DNA of 32,423 bases from Blattamonas nauphoetae (lineage: Eukaryota; Preaxostyla; Oxymonadida). The position numbers and the translations under genes were made by a program. Shown one piece after another: positions 20,204 through 32,101 of this stretch (position 1 is the first letter of the stretch; each line of letters begins with the position of its first letter). Under the pieces are notes generated by a model. It was given only the letters and a program-made list of their open reading frames with translations. It was not told the origin of the DNA and searched no databases. The stretch covers positions 1 to 32,423 of the forward strand of contig JARBJD010000571.1 in the NCBI GenBank assembly GCA_033064195.1, given 5' to 3'.

Positions 20204-20700
20204 ATGCTATTATCGTCCTTGCCATCATTTTTCGTCTCTCTCTCTCATATCTCCTGCCCCCTCTCTCATCAACTTCGATGGCGAAGCACACTTACCATGT
20301 TCATGATCCGACTTCCCAGCTCCAACAAGTCCTCTCAACTGTCTTCCCACAGTGTGAATGTCATTATAACAGCACAGAGTCGTTTTTGTTCCGTCTGAAT
20401 CAGTTTCTCTTCACCGTACATGACTTTCCGGCCATTCTTTTCCTTTCATATTTTCGTCGATTTCTCTTCAATTCTTGCTTTTCTGAATGTTCATCTCGAA
20501 ATAATGAAAAGATGGAAAAAATATCGGACAAGAGATTGTCTTGGATAAAAAACGAAAAGTTGTTAGGGTTAGAACACCAACAGTGGTGAAATTGGCGAGA
20601 GGTATTCACCAAGCAATGAAAACGTGATTGTTGAGTGTGTTTCGTCTGATATAATGGATCTTGGGAGACGAATTGAAGTGAAAAGCCTGACTGAGTCACA
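20204..20700. other. Unassigned coding-like sequence (left arm; mirror 30139-30636)
   Basis: The + strand offers MAKHTYHVHDPTSQLQQVL.. (20278-20589), and the - strand offers a 99-codon frame ending in a basic stretch RNRRKYERKRMAGK. Neither is recognised. In the mirror copy both frames are altered by one-base indels. Confidence 0.25.
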
Positions 20701-20760
20701 GTGACAGAAACGGCGTGGTGAGGCTTGGGGTGGGTGAGGATAAACAGGAGTGGTGTTTGG

Positions 20761-21320
20761 TCAACAAAGAAGTATGGAGTTCGCTTGATTAGAACCTCTC
20801 CCTTTGATTACACACCACCAGTCTGTGGTGGAGGCAAGTTGGAAGCGAGGGGTCGGATGTGGTGCGAGTAGAGTGGATTTGAATGAGTAGGTGGAAATGC
20901 GGAGAGGTTCGAGGGAGGGGAAGGATGGTGTGATGAGGGATGATTGTTTGTTGGAGTGAGTGTGCTCGTGTGACACAATCGCGAACACGAACGATGAAGG
21001 GCGAGAGGTGGCGCAGGTGCGGGGAGGTTGAAGAGGGCGGTGAGGAGGGCTTGCTGTGAGAACTGGATGGATGAAGGAAAATGAGTACCAAGCAAACAAC
21101 AACGATAAAACAGCGAGTGGAAAGAAAAATCAAAAAAAAACTCCAAATTGTTCGCACACCTCTTCAAATTATTCCATGGCCCATAATCTGTGAAAGACCG
21201 GTCTTCAGAAACCCACACAACAGCAAATTTGTCCGATTCGACGGCGCAGTCTCACCATCGAATTCTCCAAGTTTCGTCACTTGTTTTGTTCAAATGTGCA
21301 TCATCAAGCAGAATGAATGT
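20761..21320 (-). CDS. Unassigned coding sequence downstream of the kinase gene (left arm)
   Basis: The frame includes GEFDGETAPSESDKLLLCGF (right-arm numbering about 29575-29635), a possible short intron ending CATCCAG, then FSQQALLTALFNLPHLRHLS. The latter faintly recalls the helix after the Cys box of ubiquitin peptidases, but the Cys box itself is not seen. It may be the C-terminal part of the kinase/helical-repeat gene or a separate gene. Confidence 0.3.
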
Positions 21321-21326
21321 TGATAT

Positions 21327-23155
21327 CTACCTTAATTCCGCCAAGTCGCTTCTCATAAGTGCAATCAATGTTGTACCCACATTCGACGAGAGAAACAACA
21401 AAGAGTCGCCGGGATGCTTCATTTGCACAAGAGGCGCTAAATACGTGTCCAATATCGGCTCAGGTTCGCTGGACATCTGCATTTCACCTAAAACACGCTC
21501 AAACGAGACAAGTGACACACCAGGCGGCTTGTACTTCGAGATCATCACTAAAGCCTGCGATGAATGCTCGTTCAGCAGCTGTGAACGGTTGAGTGTGATG
21601 AATTCTGTAATATTCTCAATTGCCTTCGCGCATTCGAACTCAACGTACAACTGTTTCCGCATTTGTCTTCTCACAACTTTTCCTTCGCCACGTAAGTTCC
21701 TGGAAGCACACAATTATAAGAAGAGCATCTGCTTGATATGTCGTCAGGAGCAGAGGCCAAGGCAGAGGAACAAGAATCGCGTTTAAGATGTGTGCGAACT
21801 GTTCATACGAAATGAGGTCCGGTGACGACTTGAGCAGAACAGGCAGCGCCGCCAAGGTGGAGAAGGCGATACAGAACAATGTTAGGTATTCGTCAGTTTC
21901 TGTGTGAGGGAAGAAGCACTGCGGTTTCGCCACAGAATCGTTGAATCGTGTTTCCATCAGAGACTCAAACGCGTGACAGTGTTCCAAGTATCCCGATAAG
22001 CGTGCCGAATACTTCATGATCCTGAATCATACGATGATGGTGCGGGTCCACCAGGTTCATCGACGCTTGAATGGTCGAGATCGTTTTGATAATCCCGAAC
22101 ACCTGTGTCAGCTCCCGACGATCAGTCATCGTCCCATTCACTGCCAGACCCAATGTGTTGTGCAGATTGTCTGAGAGTAATCCAAGAAAACGAGCAAAAA
22201 GACAAACTGACGTTCCTCCACTGATAATCCAGGTCCACACATATATGTCACAAACTCCTTCATCAGATTCACTACAATTGAGTCGTGCAGAAGGTCATCC
22301 GTTCTTGGCCTGACATTCGAATTCTGCCAAGATGACGAACCAATGACAACAAACAATGTCCAGGATATTTACATCTAAATCGCTCATCACAGCACAGTCT
22401 TGGGCAGGCAGCGCATCCAACTCCCCATCGTTGATCCTCTGCAGCAGTTGCGGGATGTTTGTTGGGTTGACAGGAATTTGAAGCATCTCCAGCTCGTACC
22501 ACAGAACTCCCAATGACCAGATGTCGCTTTTCGAGTTGTATCTGAACTAACGAACAATGAATCAAAAGCCAAGGATACACACAATTGGCCTGTCAGAAGC
22601 TCAGGGCTCATGTAGAAAAGTGTGCCTGTTTTTTGTGGTTGCCATTTTGAACGAGTGCCGTAGATTCTGCAACTCACCAGTCACCTAGACACACACCCCA
22701 TTGAAAGAGAGAACCATCCATACCAAGTTTCGCCACTCCAGGGCTCGTCAAATCCACGATTTCTGATTTGATGTCGCGATGAAAACTTATCTGCTTGTGC
22801 AGTTCTCGTAATGTTAAAGAAATGTGTGTGATGATATCCAAAATTCGCTGAAGAGAGTGACGATATCAGAGACATACCGATTCAACGAGTATGTAGTTCT
22901 CTTTCCGGTGCTTCCTAATCAGCTGGCCCGCATCCCCGAGTTGCTAAACTCAATCACAACAAACACGCTCTCTTATTCCAACTGAGCACGTCGGAGAAGC
23001 GAATGTTTGCGTGGGAGCCATGGAGGATGGATCTGCCCCTGAGATCTTTCTCTCAATTAACAACACGACTATTCACGATATCACTTACATTTTCCATTAC
23101 CATCTCGAAGTTTGATCGTCTTCAATCATCGCTGGCTGAATGTGTTTTTCTTATC
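21327..23155 (-). CDS. Protein kinase-like domain plus helical-repeat region (left arm)
   Basis: Mirror of the right-arm gene; see 27690-29515 for domain reading. Frame breaks are shared with the right copy at the alphaC-beta4 region, the activation loop and the A-run before the MSPE motif. Additional left-only indels occur, such as five rather than six A at about 22195 and a two-base loss near 22702. The gene points away from the central spacer. Confidence 0.55.
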
Positions 23156-23159
23156 AAGA

Positions 23160-24404
23160 ATTGGACTTATCTGTTTTAGTTGTTCTCCTTCACGATAAAT
23201 CCCAGACACTGGTTCGTCTCCGAATTCACATCGCTGGATGGAGCCTCGCGAACTCGGACATTTCAAGCAGCTGATTCTATTACCTTCATTCAAGTCTTCA
23301 ACAGCCAGTTCTCCGATCAGACATTGTCTGGGAGCGGTATTGTTTTAGCAATAGTGGAACGTTTCACGTCCTCCGTGTCTTCGACTCGCTTTTCGAAAAC
23401 AACAAGGCAGGGACGAAGGGAGGTGCATCTCAACGCATTATTCCGACCACAGTTTCCACCGATGCATCTTTCGGAAGAACACAGCCGCTGAAAGAGGCGG
23501 CGCACTCTCTTCAATCAACCAAACCTGATTTTCTTTGAAGACACACATTTCGGTGAGAACAAGACTCTAGAGTATTTGGACAATGCGAAGGACTTCGCCT
23601 TTAATCTGAACTCACTCATCCAATCACCGCGAGCAACAACGTCCACACAAACTGGATTTCGACTCGATTATCCTCCACTCCTTGTCGAACGTCCCAAGCA
23701 GCGAGCGCAGAATCCGAGCCAGCGACGACAAAACCTCATCTGTGAACAGCACCGAGTGATGATAGAAACGAAGCGAGGGACTTCAGGCAGAGCGGCTGAG
23801 GCTGCGAGTGGTAGATGGGAGTGATGGGGAAGAGCGGGCTGAGCAGCGACGGGATCTTCAATTTGGACAGCTCGTTCAGTTCGCGCTCTCCAACTTCATT
23901 CCCACAAACCACATCGTCCACCACCTCCCCAACACCACAATCCAATCCACACTTTCCACCACTTAAGTCCTGTGCCGTTGGATGTGAAGATAATCTACGA
24001 AGTGATCAAGTCCAACAACGAGAGAATCGCAAAGTCGCATGACTCATCTCTTTAATCCATTTCACTGTATTGGTTCCATGAACCATTTTTTCTGAACCTG
24101 TGCACATAGTTCCGGAATACGTTGTCTTTTGGATTATTGAAAACTCCTTCATTCGTGACAACGATATATTTCACAAGCAGTTAAATCGAAAAATGATTCA
24201 ATCAGAAAAGATTGACCTAAACGCACGATTATGGTTTGATCACACCACACTCATTGACAGAACGACTTTGGAGATCAGAACGTCTGGAATCTCCATTCAG
24301 AAATGCAAACAATGTGAATGTGTGAAGGATACAAGGATATTTGAAAATCGAAATGTCGCTCGAACTTTTCCGTTACGATCTATGATCTCAAAAATATTGA
24401 CCCA
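23160..24404. other. Inner part of left arm, coding-like on both strands
   Basis: The + strand shows short frames with FGENKTLEYLDNAKDFAFNL (about 23550-23620) and ITFIQVFNSQFSDQTLSGSG (about 23281-23340), the latter resembling a beta-helix rung. The - strand shows LNELSKLKIPSLLSPLFP and EVLSSLARILRSLLGTFDKE (about 23890-23680), resembling helical repeats. I cannot decide which strand is coding. A 91-codon + frame (24100-24404 and beyond) begins MHIVPEYVVFWIIENSFIRD. The mirror is 26422-27660. Confidence 0.3.
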
Positions 24405-24431
24405 AATCTCATGGCTGGACGATGTCAACAT

Positions 24432-25713
24432 TCATACATTCGCTGAACTGCCATTCAAGGTACAGTTTCCATCGACTCTATTGGACTGTGCGAGTGACCA
24501 CGGGCAGTCCCTTCTTCTCAAATCCGACGAAGAGCGTCCTTTCCTTCGATTCTGTCGGAAGGGCTCAGTTGGAAGAGCATTGTTGGATGTGATGTCATAT
24601 TCTGATTCATTTCTCAACTTCGAAGCCAGTGAGAGAAGGAGAGTGTGGCGACCATCGAGCGAGACTGGCGAGGGAGAATCCCAATCGCCGCCGAAACCAA
24701 ACAATGAGGTGATGCCAGAGTCGAAAAGATCCACAAACAGTGTTTGTTGTCCAAAAGAAGTCACAAACAGTTCGAAACTGTCGCTGGTTCTTGTGTATCT
24801 GCCTGTCATCGAAGGTTCATGCCCAGCAGGTTGTTCAATGCGATAGATTTGTCAACGGTCCACCGAGCATAGGTTCGTGTTCGGTTGTTTTGCAGCTGCT
24901 CAATCACATCTTCGATGCCTCCATTCTCAACATTCGATTCGCGTCCGTCCTCATCTGTTGATCTTCCACCTTGTTCGTTCCATTCCCGCAGGAAACTGTG
25001 TATTAAATACAGAAAATACCAGATTGACTCATCGTTTTTGTAGAATGTGAGACAAGGATCGTGAGAAAGACTGGCATATGAACAACAAAATCCATTGTTG
25101 CTCGATAATATGGACACCGAGGATTTGGGCGAGAGTGCCAGATAATAAGACATAGTTTTCATCGAAGATCGAAAATCGATTCACGCATAAATGGCGAATA
25201 TATCTCTCCGAAGCTGCAAAACTTGCCAATGTTGTCTCAAAAGCTTGTTGTTCATTCTCATCTTCAATTCCGAGAAATCTGAGACCATTCGGGTTGAAAG
25301 ATAGATAGTCCAGCTGATGCTTTTCATGAGGTTTATGTGGATATCTTCTGCTTCGGCAATTTGGATTGAGACTGATGACGATTTGTCCAGATCCTTTCGA
25401 AATCGGATGGCGAGCACCTGATCTGTTCCCATCATCCATCTGCTGTTGTGACTTGACAAAAATGACCCACAATTTGTCGAAGCACGAGACCAGAGGAAAT
25501 GAAGTTTTGTTCTTTCTTCATCATCTCACATATTCGAGGAACTGGACTTGCTTCCCGATACATAAGTTCATGGAGTATCATAGAAGAGAGATTGAAATCA
25601 ACCAATGTAAGATTGTCAGGTCTAAGGGGACAAATAGGAATTTGCCCATGCCGGAAGACATTGAACCAAAAGTTCCTCTGTCGAGTTGATCCACCAACTT
25701 TCCCATTCGTCAT
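24432..25713 (-). CDS. Helical-repeat-like protein fragment in the palindrome spacer
   Basis: Reading leftward from 25713: TLVDFNLSSMILHELMYREA, SSGLVLRQIVGHFCQ, then LDYLSFNPNGLRFLGIEDEN and SERYIRHLCVNRFSIFDENY (about 25330-25140), and KNDESIWYFLYLIHSFLREW (about 25045-24980), ending with an Arg/Ser-rich stretch to 24432. The alternation of leucine-rich helices suggests an ARM/HEAT-like solenoid, perhaps related to the region fused to the kinase. Frames change several times (introns or indels). It occurs once, being outside the duplicated arms, though its 3' part reaches the left arm edge. Confidence 0.4.
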
Positions 25714-25810
25714 CAGGGAACCAAAAATCTGAAGAAATTAATCCTGCAGTCAGTGGTGGGATCCAGCTGATCTGTCGTTTCAATTCAAAAAATGAAGTCG
25801 TCCGACTTTT

Positions 25811-25883
25811 GAAGTGCCCTTTAGTCGAGTGGTAGCACGGAAGCTTTTTCCCCGGACCCAGGATCGAATCCCGACAGAGACAC
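25811..25883 (+). tRNA. Degenerate tRNA-like sequence with A and B box motifs
   Basis: TAGTCGAGTGG fits the Pol III A-box pattern TRGYNNARNNG, and GGATCGAATCC differs from the B-box GGTTCGANTCC at one base. A T-rich run with TTTTTT follows near 25895. The acceptor, D, anticodon and T stems pair poorly (about five of seven acceptor pairs at best), so this looks like a tRNA pseudogene or the head of a tRNA-derived SINE rather than a working tRNA. The identity cannot be assigned. Confidence 0.4.
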
Positions 25884-25987
25884 TTTATTATTCTTTTTTC
25901 TTATTTTTGATTCACAACATCTCTATAATTAGTTCATCACATTTTTCACAAAATTACTGTGTGTGATGTCGTGGTTCAAGAGTCCCT

Positions 25988-26049
25988 GAGTCGGTCTGTC
26001 CTTCCCCAACATCGGACAAAAAGTCGGACTGTCCGACAGACCCCGACTC
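25988..26049. other. Long hairpin, 62 nt
   Basis: GAGTCGG-TCTGTC (25988-26000) pairs with GACAGA-CC-CCGACTC (26035-26049) with a two-base bulge. An inner stem CGGACA (26013-26018) with TGTCCG (26030-26035) caps it. It lies about 100 bp downstream of the tRNA-like sequence. The 250 bp beyond it to the right arm hold no recognised gene. Confidence 0.5.
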
Positions 26050-27689
26050 TTCCTTTTGGTTCTGACTGCTTTTCCAAGGGTTTAAAGAACAGAAAATTGT
26101 TGCTTTTTTTCTTCTCCACCTTTTATTCTCGCTTTCACTCAAGATCACGCTCACGATTGATTCTCGTCCCATCATCGGATCGGATCAAGGCACAATCATG
26201 GAAATAGTCTCAAAGATTCCACAAATTCTCGTTTTGAAGGATAATAAAGCTGTAGAAACAACCGACACGATCATATACGTAGACACGCGACAAATCGTAC
26301 AAAACTGACGAAGAAATGGAAGTAAAGCAATTTACCAGCCATCATTTGCTGAAAAGTCTGATTGCTTCGATCCAATGTGTTGGTTGAAAGCAGCATGCTG
26401 GTAACGCAAGCATTGTAAATGTGGGTCAATATTTTTGAGATCATAGATCGTAACGGAAAAAGTTCGAGCGACATTTCGATTTTCAAATATCCTTGTATCC
26501 TTCACACATTCACATTGTTTGCATTTCTGAATGGAGATTCCAGACGTTCTGATCTCCAAAGTCGTTCTGTCAATGAGTGTGGTGTGATCAAACCATAATC
26601 GTGCGTTTAGGTCAATCTTTTCTGATTGAATCATTTTTTTCGATTTAACTGCTTGTGAAATATATCGTTGTCACGAATGAAGGAGTTTTCAATAATCCAA
26701 AAGACAACGTATTCCGGAACTATGTGCACAGGTTCAGAAAAAAATGGTTCATGGAACCAATACAGTGAAATGGATTAAAGAGATGAGTCATGCGACTTTG
26801 CGATTCTCTCGTTGTTGGACTTGATCACTTCGTAGATTATCTTCACATCCAACGGCACAGGACTTAAGTGGTGGAAAGTGTGGATTGGATTGTGGTGTTG
26901 GGGGAGGTGGTGGACGATGTGGTTTGTGGGAATGAAGTTGGAGAGCGCGAACTGAACGAGCTGTCCAAATTGAAGATCCCGTCGCTGCTCAGCCCGCTCT
27001 TCCCCATCACTCCCATCTACCACTCGCAGCCTCAGCCGCTCTGCCTGAAGTCCCTCGCTTCGTTTCTATCATCACTCGGTGCTGTTCACAGATGAGGTTT
27101 TGTCGTCGCTGGCTCGGATTCTGCGCTCGCTGCTTGGGACGTTCGACAAGGAGTGGAGGATAATCGAGTCGAAATCCATTTTTTTGTGTGGACGTTGTTG
27201 CTCGCGGTGATTGGATGAGTGAGTTCAGATTAAAGGCGAAGTCCTTCGCATTGTCCAAATACTCTAGAGTCTTGTTCTCACCGAAATGTGTGTCTTCAAA
27301 GAAAATCAGGTTTGGTTGATTGAAAGAGAGTGCGCCGCCTCTTTCAGCGGCTGTGTTCTTCCGAAAGATGCATCGGTGGAAACTGTGGTCGGAATAATGC
27401 GTTGAGATGCACCCTCCCTTCGTCCCTGCCTTGTTGTTTTCGAAAAGCGAGTCGAAGACACGGAGGACGTGAAACGTTCCACTATTGCTAAAACAATACC
27501 GCTCCCAGACAATGTCTGATCGGAGAACTGGCTGTTGAAGACTTGAATGAAGGTAATAGAATCAGCTGCTTGAAATGTCCGAGTTCGCGAGGCTCCATCC
27601 AGCGATGTGAATTCGGAGACGAACCAGTGTCTGGGATTTATCGTGAAGGAGAACAACTAAAACAGATAAGTCCAATTCTTGATAAGAAA

Positions 27690-29515
27690 AAACACATTCA
27701 GCCAGCGATGATTGAAGACGATCAAACTTCGAGATGGTAATGGAAAATGTAAGTGATATCGTGAATAGTCGTGTTGTTAATTGAGAGAAAGATCTCAGGG
27801 GGCAGATCCATCCTCCATGGCTCCCACGCAAACATTCGCTTCTCCGACGTGCTCAGTTGGAATAAGAGAGCGTGTTTGTTGTGATTGAGTTTAGCAACTC
27901 GGGGGATGCGGGCCAGCTGATTAGGAAGCACCGGAAAGAGAACTACATACTCGTTGAATCGGTATGTCTCTGATATCGTCACTCTCTTCAGCGAATTTTG
28001 GATATCATCACACACATTTCTTTAACATTACGAGAACTGCACAAGCAGATAAGTTTTCATCGCGACATCAAATCAGAAATCGTGGATTTGACGAGCCCTG
28101 GAGTGGCGAAACTTGGTATGGATGGTTCTCTCTTTCAATGTGGGGTGTGTGTCTAGGTGACTGGTGAGTTGCAGAATCTACGGCACTCGTTCAAAATGGC
28201 AACCACAAAAAACAGGCACACTTTTCTACATGAGCCCTGAGCTTCTGACAGGCCAATTGTGTGTATCCTTGGCTTTTGATTCATTGTTCGTTAGTTCAGA
28301 TACAACTCGAAAAGCGACATCTGGTCATTGGGAGTTCTGTGGTACGAGCTGGAGATGCTTCAAATTCCTGTCAACCCAACAAACATCCCGCAACTGCTGC
28401 AGAGGATCAACGATGGGGAGTTGGATGCGCTGCCTGCCCAAGACTGTGCTGTGATGAGCGATTTAGATGTAAATATCCTGGACATTGTTTGTTGTCATTG
28501 GTTCGTCATCTTGGCAGAATTCGAATGTCAGGCCAAGAACGGATGACCTTCTGCACGACTCAATTGTAGTGAATCTGATGAAGGAGTTTGTGACATATAT
28601 GTGTGGACCTGGATTATCAGTGGAGGAACGTCAGTTTGTCTTTTTTGCTCGTTTTCTTGGATTACTCTCAGACAATCTGCACAACACATTGGGTCTGGCA
28701 GTGAATGGGACGATGACTGATCGTCGGGAGCTGACACAGGTGTTCGGGATTATCAAAACGATCTCGACCATTCAAGCGTCGATGAACCTGGTGGACCCGC
28801 ACCATCATCGTATGATTCAGGATCATGAAGTATTCGGCACGCTTATCGGGATACTTGGAACACTGTCACGCGTTTGAGTCTCTGATGGAAACACGATTCA
28901 ACGATTCTGTGGCGAAACCGCAGTGCTTCTTCCCTCACACAGAAACTGACGAATACCTAACATTGTTCTGTATCGCCTTCTCCACCTTGGCGGCGCTGCC
29001 TGTTCTGCTCAAGTCGTCACCGGACCTCATTTCGTATGAACAGTTCGCACACATCTTAAACGCGATTCTTGTTCCTCTGCCTTGGCCTCTGCTCCTGACG
29101 ACATATCAAGCAGATGCTCTTCTTATAATTGTGTGCTTCCAGGAACTTACGTGGCGAAGGAAAAGTTGTGAGAAGACAAATGCGGAAACAGTTGTACGTT
29201 GAGTTCGAATGCGCGAAGGCAATTGAGAATATTACAGAATTCATCACACTCAACCGTTCACAGCTGCTGAACGAGCATTCATCGCAGGCTTTAGTGATGA
29301 TCTCGAAGTACAAGCCGCCTGGTGTGTCACTTGTCTCGTTTGAGCGTGTTTTAGGTGAAATGCAGATGTCCAGCGAACCTGAGCCGATATTGGACACGTA
29401 TTTAGCGCCTCTTGTGCAAATGAAGCATCCCGGCGACTCTTTGTTGTTTCTCTCGTCGAATGTGGGTACAACATTGATTGCACTTATGAGAAGCGACTTG
29501 GCGGAATTAAGGTAG
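27690..29515 (+). CDS. Protein kinase-like domain (Nek/ULK style) plus helical-repeat region (right arm)
   Basis: Short introns fit at 27749-27768, 27962-27991, 28116-28156, 28259-28299 and 28469-28517. Coding blocks in order: GSHANIRFSDVLSW, VFVVIEFSNSGDAGQLI (hinge, one frame shift apart), LRELHKQISFHRDIKSEIVD (catalytic loop; HRD and Lys present, the Mg-binding Asn replaced by Ile), KLGDW-stop-VAES in place of DFG, TGTLFYMSPELLTGQ, then YNSKSDIWSLGVLWYELEML. About 28519-29515 encodes helical-repeat-like sequence (RFLGLLSDNLHNTLGLAVNG, QCFFPHTETDEYLTLFCIAF, QALVMISKYKPPGVSLVSFE). No N-lobe Gly loop or VAIK is recognised. Altered Asn and DFG plus frame breaks suggest a pseudokinase or pseudogene, though base errors may contribute. 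Confidence 0.6.
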
Positions 29516-29518
29516 ATA

Positions 29519-30077
29519 TCAACATTCATTCTGCTTGATGATGCACATTTGAACAAAACAAGTGACGAAACTTGGAGAATTCGATGGTGAGACTGCGCCG
29601 TCAGAATCGGACAAATTGCTGTTGTGTGGGTTTCTGAAGACCGGTCTTTCACAGATTATGGGCCATGGAATAATTTGAAGAGGTGTGCGAACAATTTGGA
29701 GTTTTTTGATTTTTCTTTCCACTCGCTGTTTTATCGTTGTTGTTTGCTTGGTACTCATTTTTCCTTCATCCATCCAGTTCTCACAGCAAGCCCTCCTCAC
29801 CGCCCTCTTCAACCTCCCGCACCTGCGCCACCTCTCGCCCTTCATCGTTCGTGTTCGCGATTGTGTCACACGAGCACACTCACTCCAACAAACAATCATC
29901 CCTCATCACACCATCCTTCCCTCCCTCGAACCTCTCCGCATTTCCACCTACTCATTCAAATCCACTCTACTCGCACCACATCCGACCCCTCGCTTCCAAC
30001 TTGCCTCCACCACAGACTGGTGGTGTGTAATCAAAGGGAGAGGTTCTAATCAAGCGAACTCCATACTTCTTTGTTGA
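29519..30077 (+). CDS. Mirror copy of unassigned coding sequence (right arm)
   Basis: Same content as 20761-21320. The poly-T run at 29701 is three bases shorter than the matching poly-A run in the left arm, which changes the frame at that point. Confidence 0.3.
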
Positions 30078-30689
30078 CCAAACACCACTCCTGTTTATCC
30101 TCACCCACCCCAAGCCTCACCACGCCGTTTCTGTCACTGTGACTCAGTCAGGCTTTTCACTTCAATTCGTCTCCCAAGATCCATTATATCAGACGAAACA
30201 CACTCAACAATCACGTTTACATTGCTTGGTGAATACCTCTCGCCAATTTCACCACTGTTGGTGTTCTAACCCTAACAACTTTTCGTTTTATCCAAGACAA
30301 TCTCTTGTCCGATATTTTTCCATCTTTTCATTATTTCGAGATGAACATTCCAGAAAAAGCAAGAATTGAAGAGAAATCGACGAAAATATGAAAGGAAAAG
30401 AATGGCCGGAAAGTCATGTACGGTGAAGAGAAACTGATTCAGACGGAACAAAAACGACTCTGTGCTGTTATAATGACATTCACACTGTGGGAAGACAGTT
30501 GAGAGGACTTGTTGGAGCTGGGAAGTCGGATCATGAACATGGTAAGTGTGCTTCGCCATCGAAGTTGATGAGAGAGGGGCAGGAGATATGAGAGAGAGAC
30601 GAAAAAATGATGGCAAGGACGATAATAGCATGTCATGGTGTCAATTAGAACGAGTTGGATGACGATGAATGAGGATGCAGAAGCATCCC

Positions 30690-31367
30690 AAATTTAGTGA
30701 ATAGAAATTAAACATCGACAAAACCCTATGTCACAGCGAGTGAATTCCGTTGAGAGTGAGACTGTCTGAATCCTTGTCAGACTCGACAAATTGTTGCTCG
30801 CCAACGAAGCAGTGTGCACAGGTCTTCCCAGTGATCACAAGTTTCTTCAGCTCGTGATTTGCAAAGTCGCATTCGTTAATCATCCCCATGTCGTTTTCGA
30901 AACCCATTTCAGACTTCGTGACTTCAGTTCCGTGGGTGGGGAAGAGTGGAGAAAGGAGACGATTCCAAAGGTGGAGAGAATGAAGAGACTATGGAAGCGG
31001 TGTTATCGACAACAAGACATTTGGAGTTCATATCAATTCGTTGGAATGATAATGAGGGAAAGACGATGGAGTTTTGGACAGTGACGTCTTCCCTGCTTCT
31101 GAAGATAGTTTGGCAAGACAAACATGTCCATGTGTCAATGTTATCCACAAAACAGCGGCAAGTGTGGACAAGATTGAATTGCTGCTGGCTGGATTTGAGG
31201 CTGTGGGTTGTTTCGTTCTTTGATCCCACATCACTTGGTATTCCTTCAAATGCTGAAAATTCACTGCCTGCACTGATGTCAATTCGCCTCACCGGCCTCC
31301 CTCCAACAGGACGATACCAAACGAGTTCATCGCTTTGACAGGTTGAAAAAGGAATCCTTGCATCCAC
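30690..31367 (-). CDS. Mirror copy of the hypothetical ORF (right arm)
   Basis: Carries the same residues as the left-arm ORF at 19464-20141 except that the frame is shifted near 30920 by a small indel. It runs outward into the minisatellite as an open frame. Confidence 0.3.
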
Positions 31368-31473
31368 GCCAGCGAATTCTCCGATTTGTGTCCAGATGAC
31401 GAGATGATGTGTAGAGGAGTGAGTAGAAGCGGAGACAGAACTGAATTCAACTCGGATGAGATGAGTTTTGGAG

Positions 31474-32101
31474 GAATGGGATGGGTGGAAGGCGGAAGGA
31501 GGTGAATTTGTGATGAGTGGAGGGAGGAAAGAGGTCAATTTGCGATGGGTGGAGGGCGGAAGGAGGTCAATTTGCGATGGGTGGAGGGCGGAAGGAGGTG
31601 AATTTGCGATGGGTGGAGGGCGGAAAGAGGTCAATTTGCGATGGGTGGAGGGCGGAAGGAGGTCAATTTGCGATGGGTGGAGGGCGGAAGGAGGTGAATT
31701 TGCGATGGGTGGAGGGCGGAAAGAGGTCAATTTGCGATGGGTGGAGGGCGGAAGGAGGTCAATTTGTGATGAGTGGAGGGAGGAAAGAGGTCAATTTGCG
31801 ATGGGTGGAGGGAGGAAAGAGGTCAATTTGCGATGGGTGGAGGGCGGAAAGAGGTCAATTTGCGATGGGTGGAGGGCGGAAAGAGGTCAATTTGCGATGG
31901 GTGGAGGGCGGAAAGAGGTCAATTTGCGATGGGTGGAGGGCGGAAGGAGGTCAATTTGCGATGGGTGGAGGGCGGAAAGAGGTCAATTTGCGATGGGTGG
32001 AGGGCGGAAGGAGGTCAATTTGCGATGGGTGGAGGGCGGAAGAGGTCAATTTGCGATGGGTGGAGGGCGGAAGGAGGTGAATTTGCGATGGGTGGAGGGA
32101 G
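31474..32101 (+). repeat. 32-bp minisatellite, about 19-20 copies (right arm)
   Basis: Inverted counterpart of the left-arm array with the same variant order at its ends but about three units fewer. One unit near 32038 lacks a base. Confidence 0.97.

Larger units (their letters stand above)
18308..24404 (+). repeat. Left arm of giant palindrome
   Basis: Every landmark recurs inverted in 26422-32423: paired coordinates sum to about 50731 at the outer edge, 50830 inside the minisatellite, 50842 in the kinase gene and 50826 at the inner edge. Differences noticed are mostly single-base indels in homopolymers (for example nine versus six A at 21126) and a few substitutions. The arm is at least 6.1 kb; its outer end is not visible. 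Confidence 0.95.

Noticed and set aside
25811-25883. Functional tRNA gene
   Set aside because: Anticodon and T stems do not pair properly, and the D stem is poor; only the internal promoter-like boxes are good.
28259-28517. U12-type introns suggested by GTATCCT/ATATCCT near donors
   Set aside because: The in-frame donors lie two or more bases upstream of that motif, and no TTCCTTAAC-like branch site was seen.
29700-30077. Ubiquitin-specific peptidase
   Set aside because: Only a faint ALLTALFNLPHLR similarity; the Cys and His boxes are missing.
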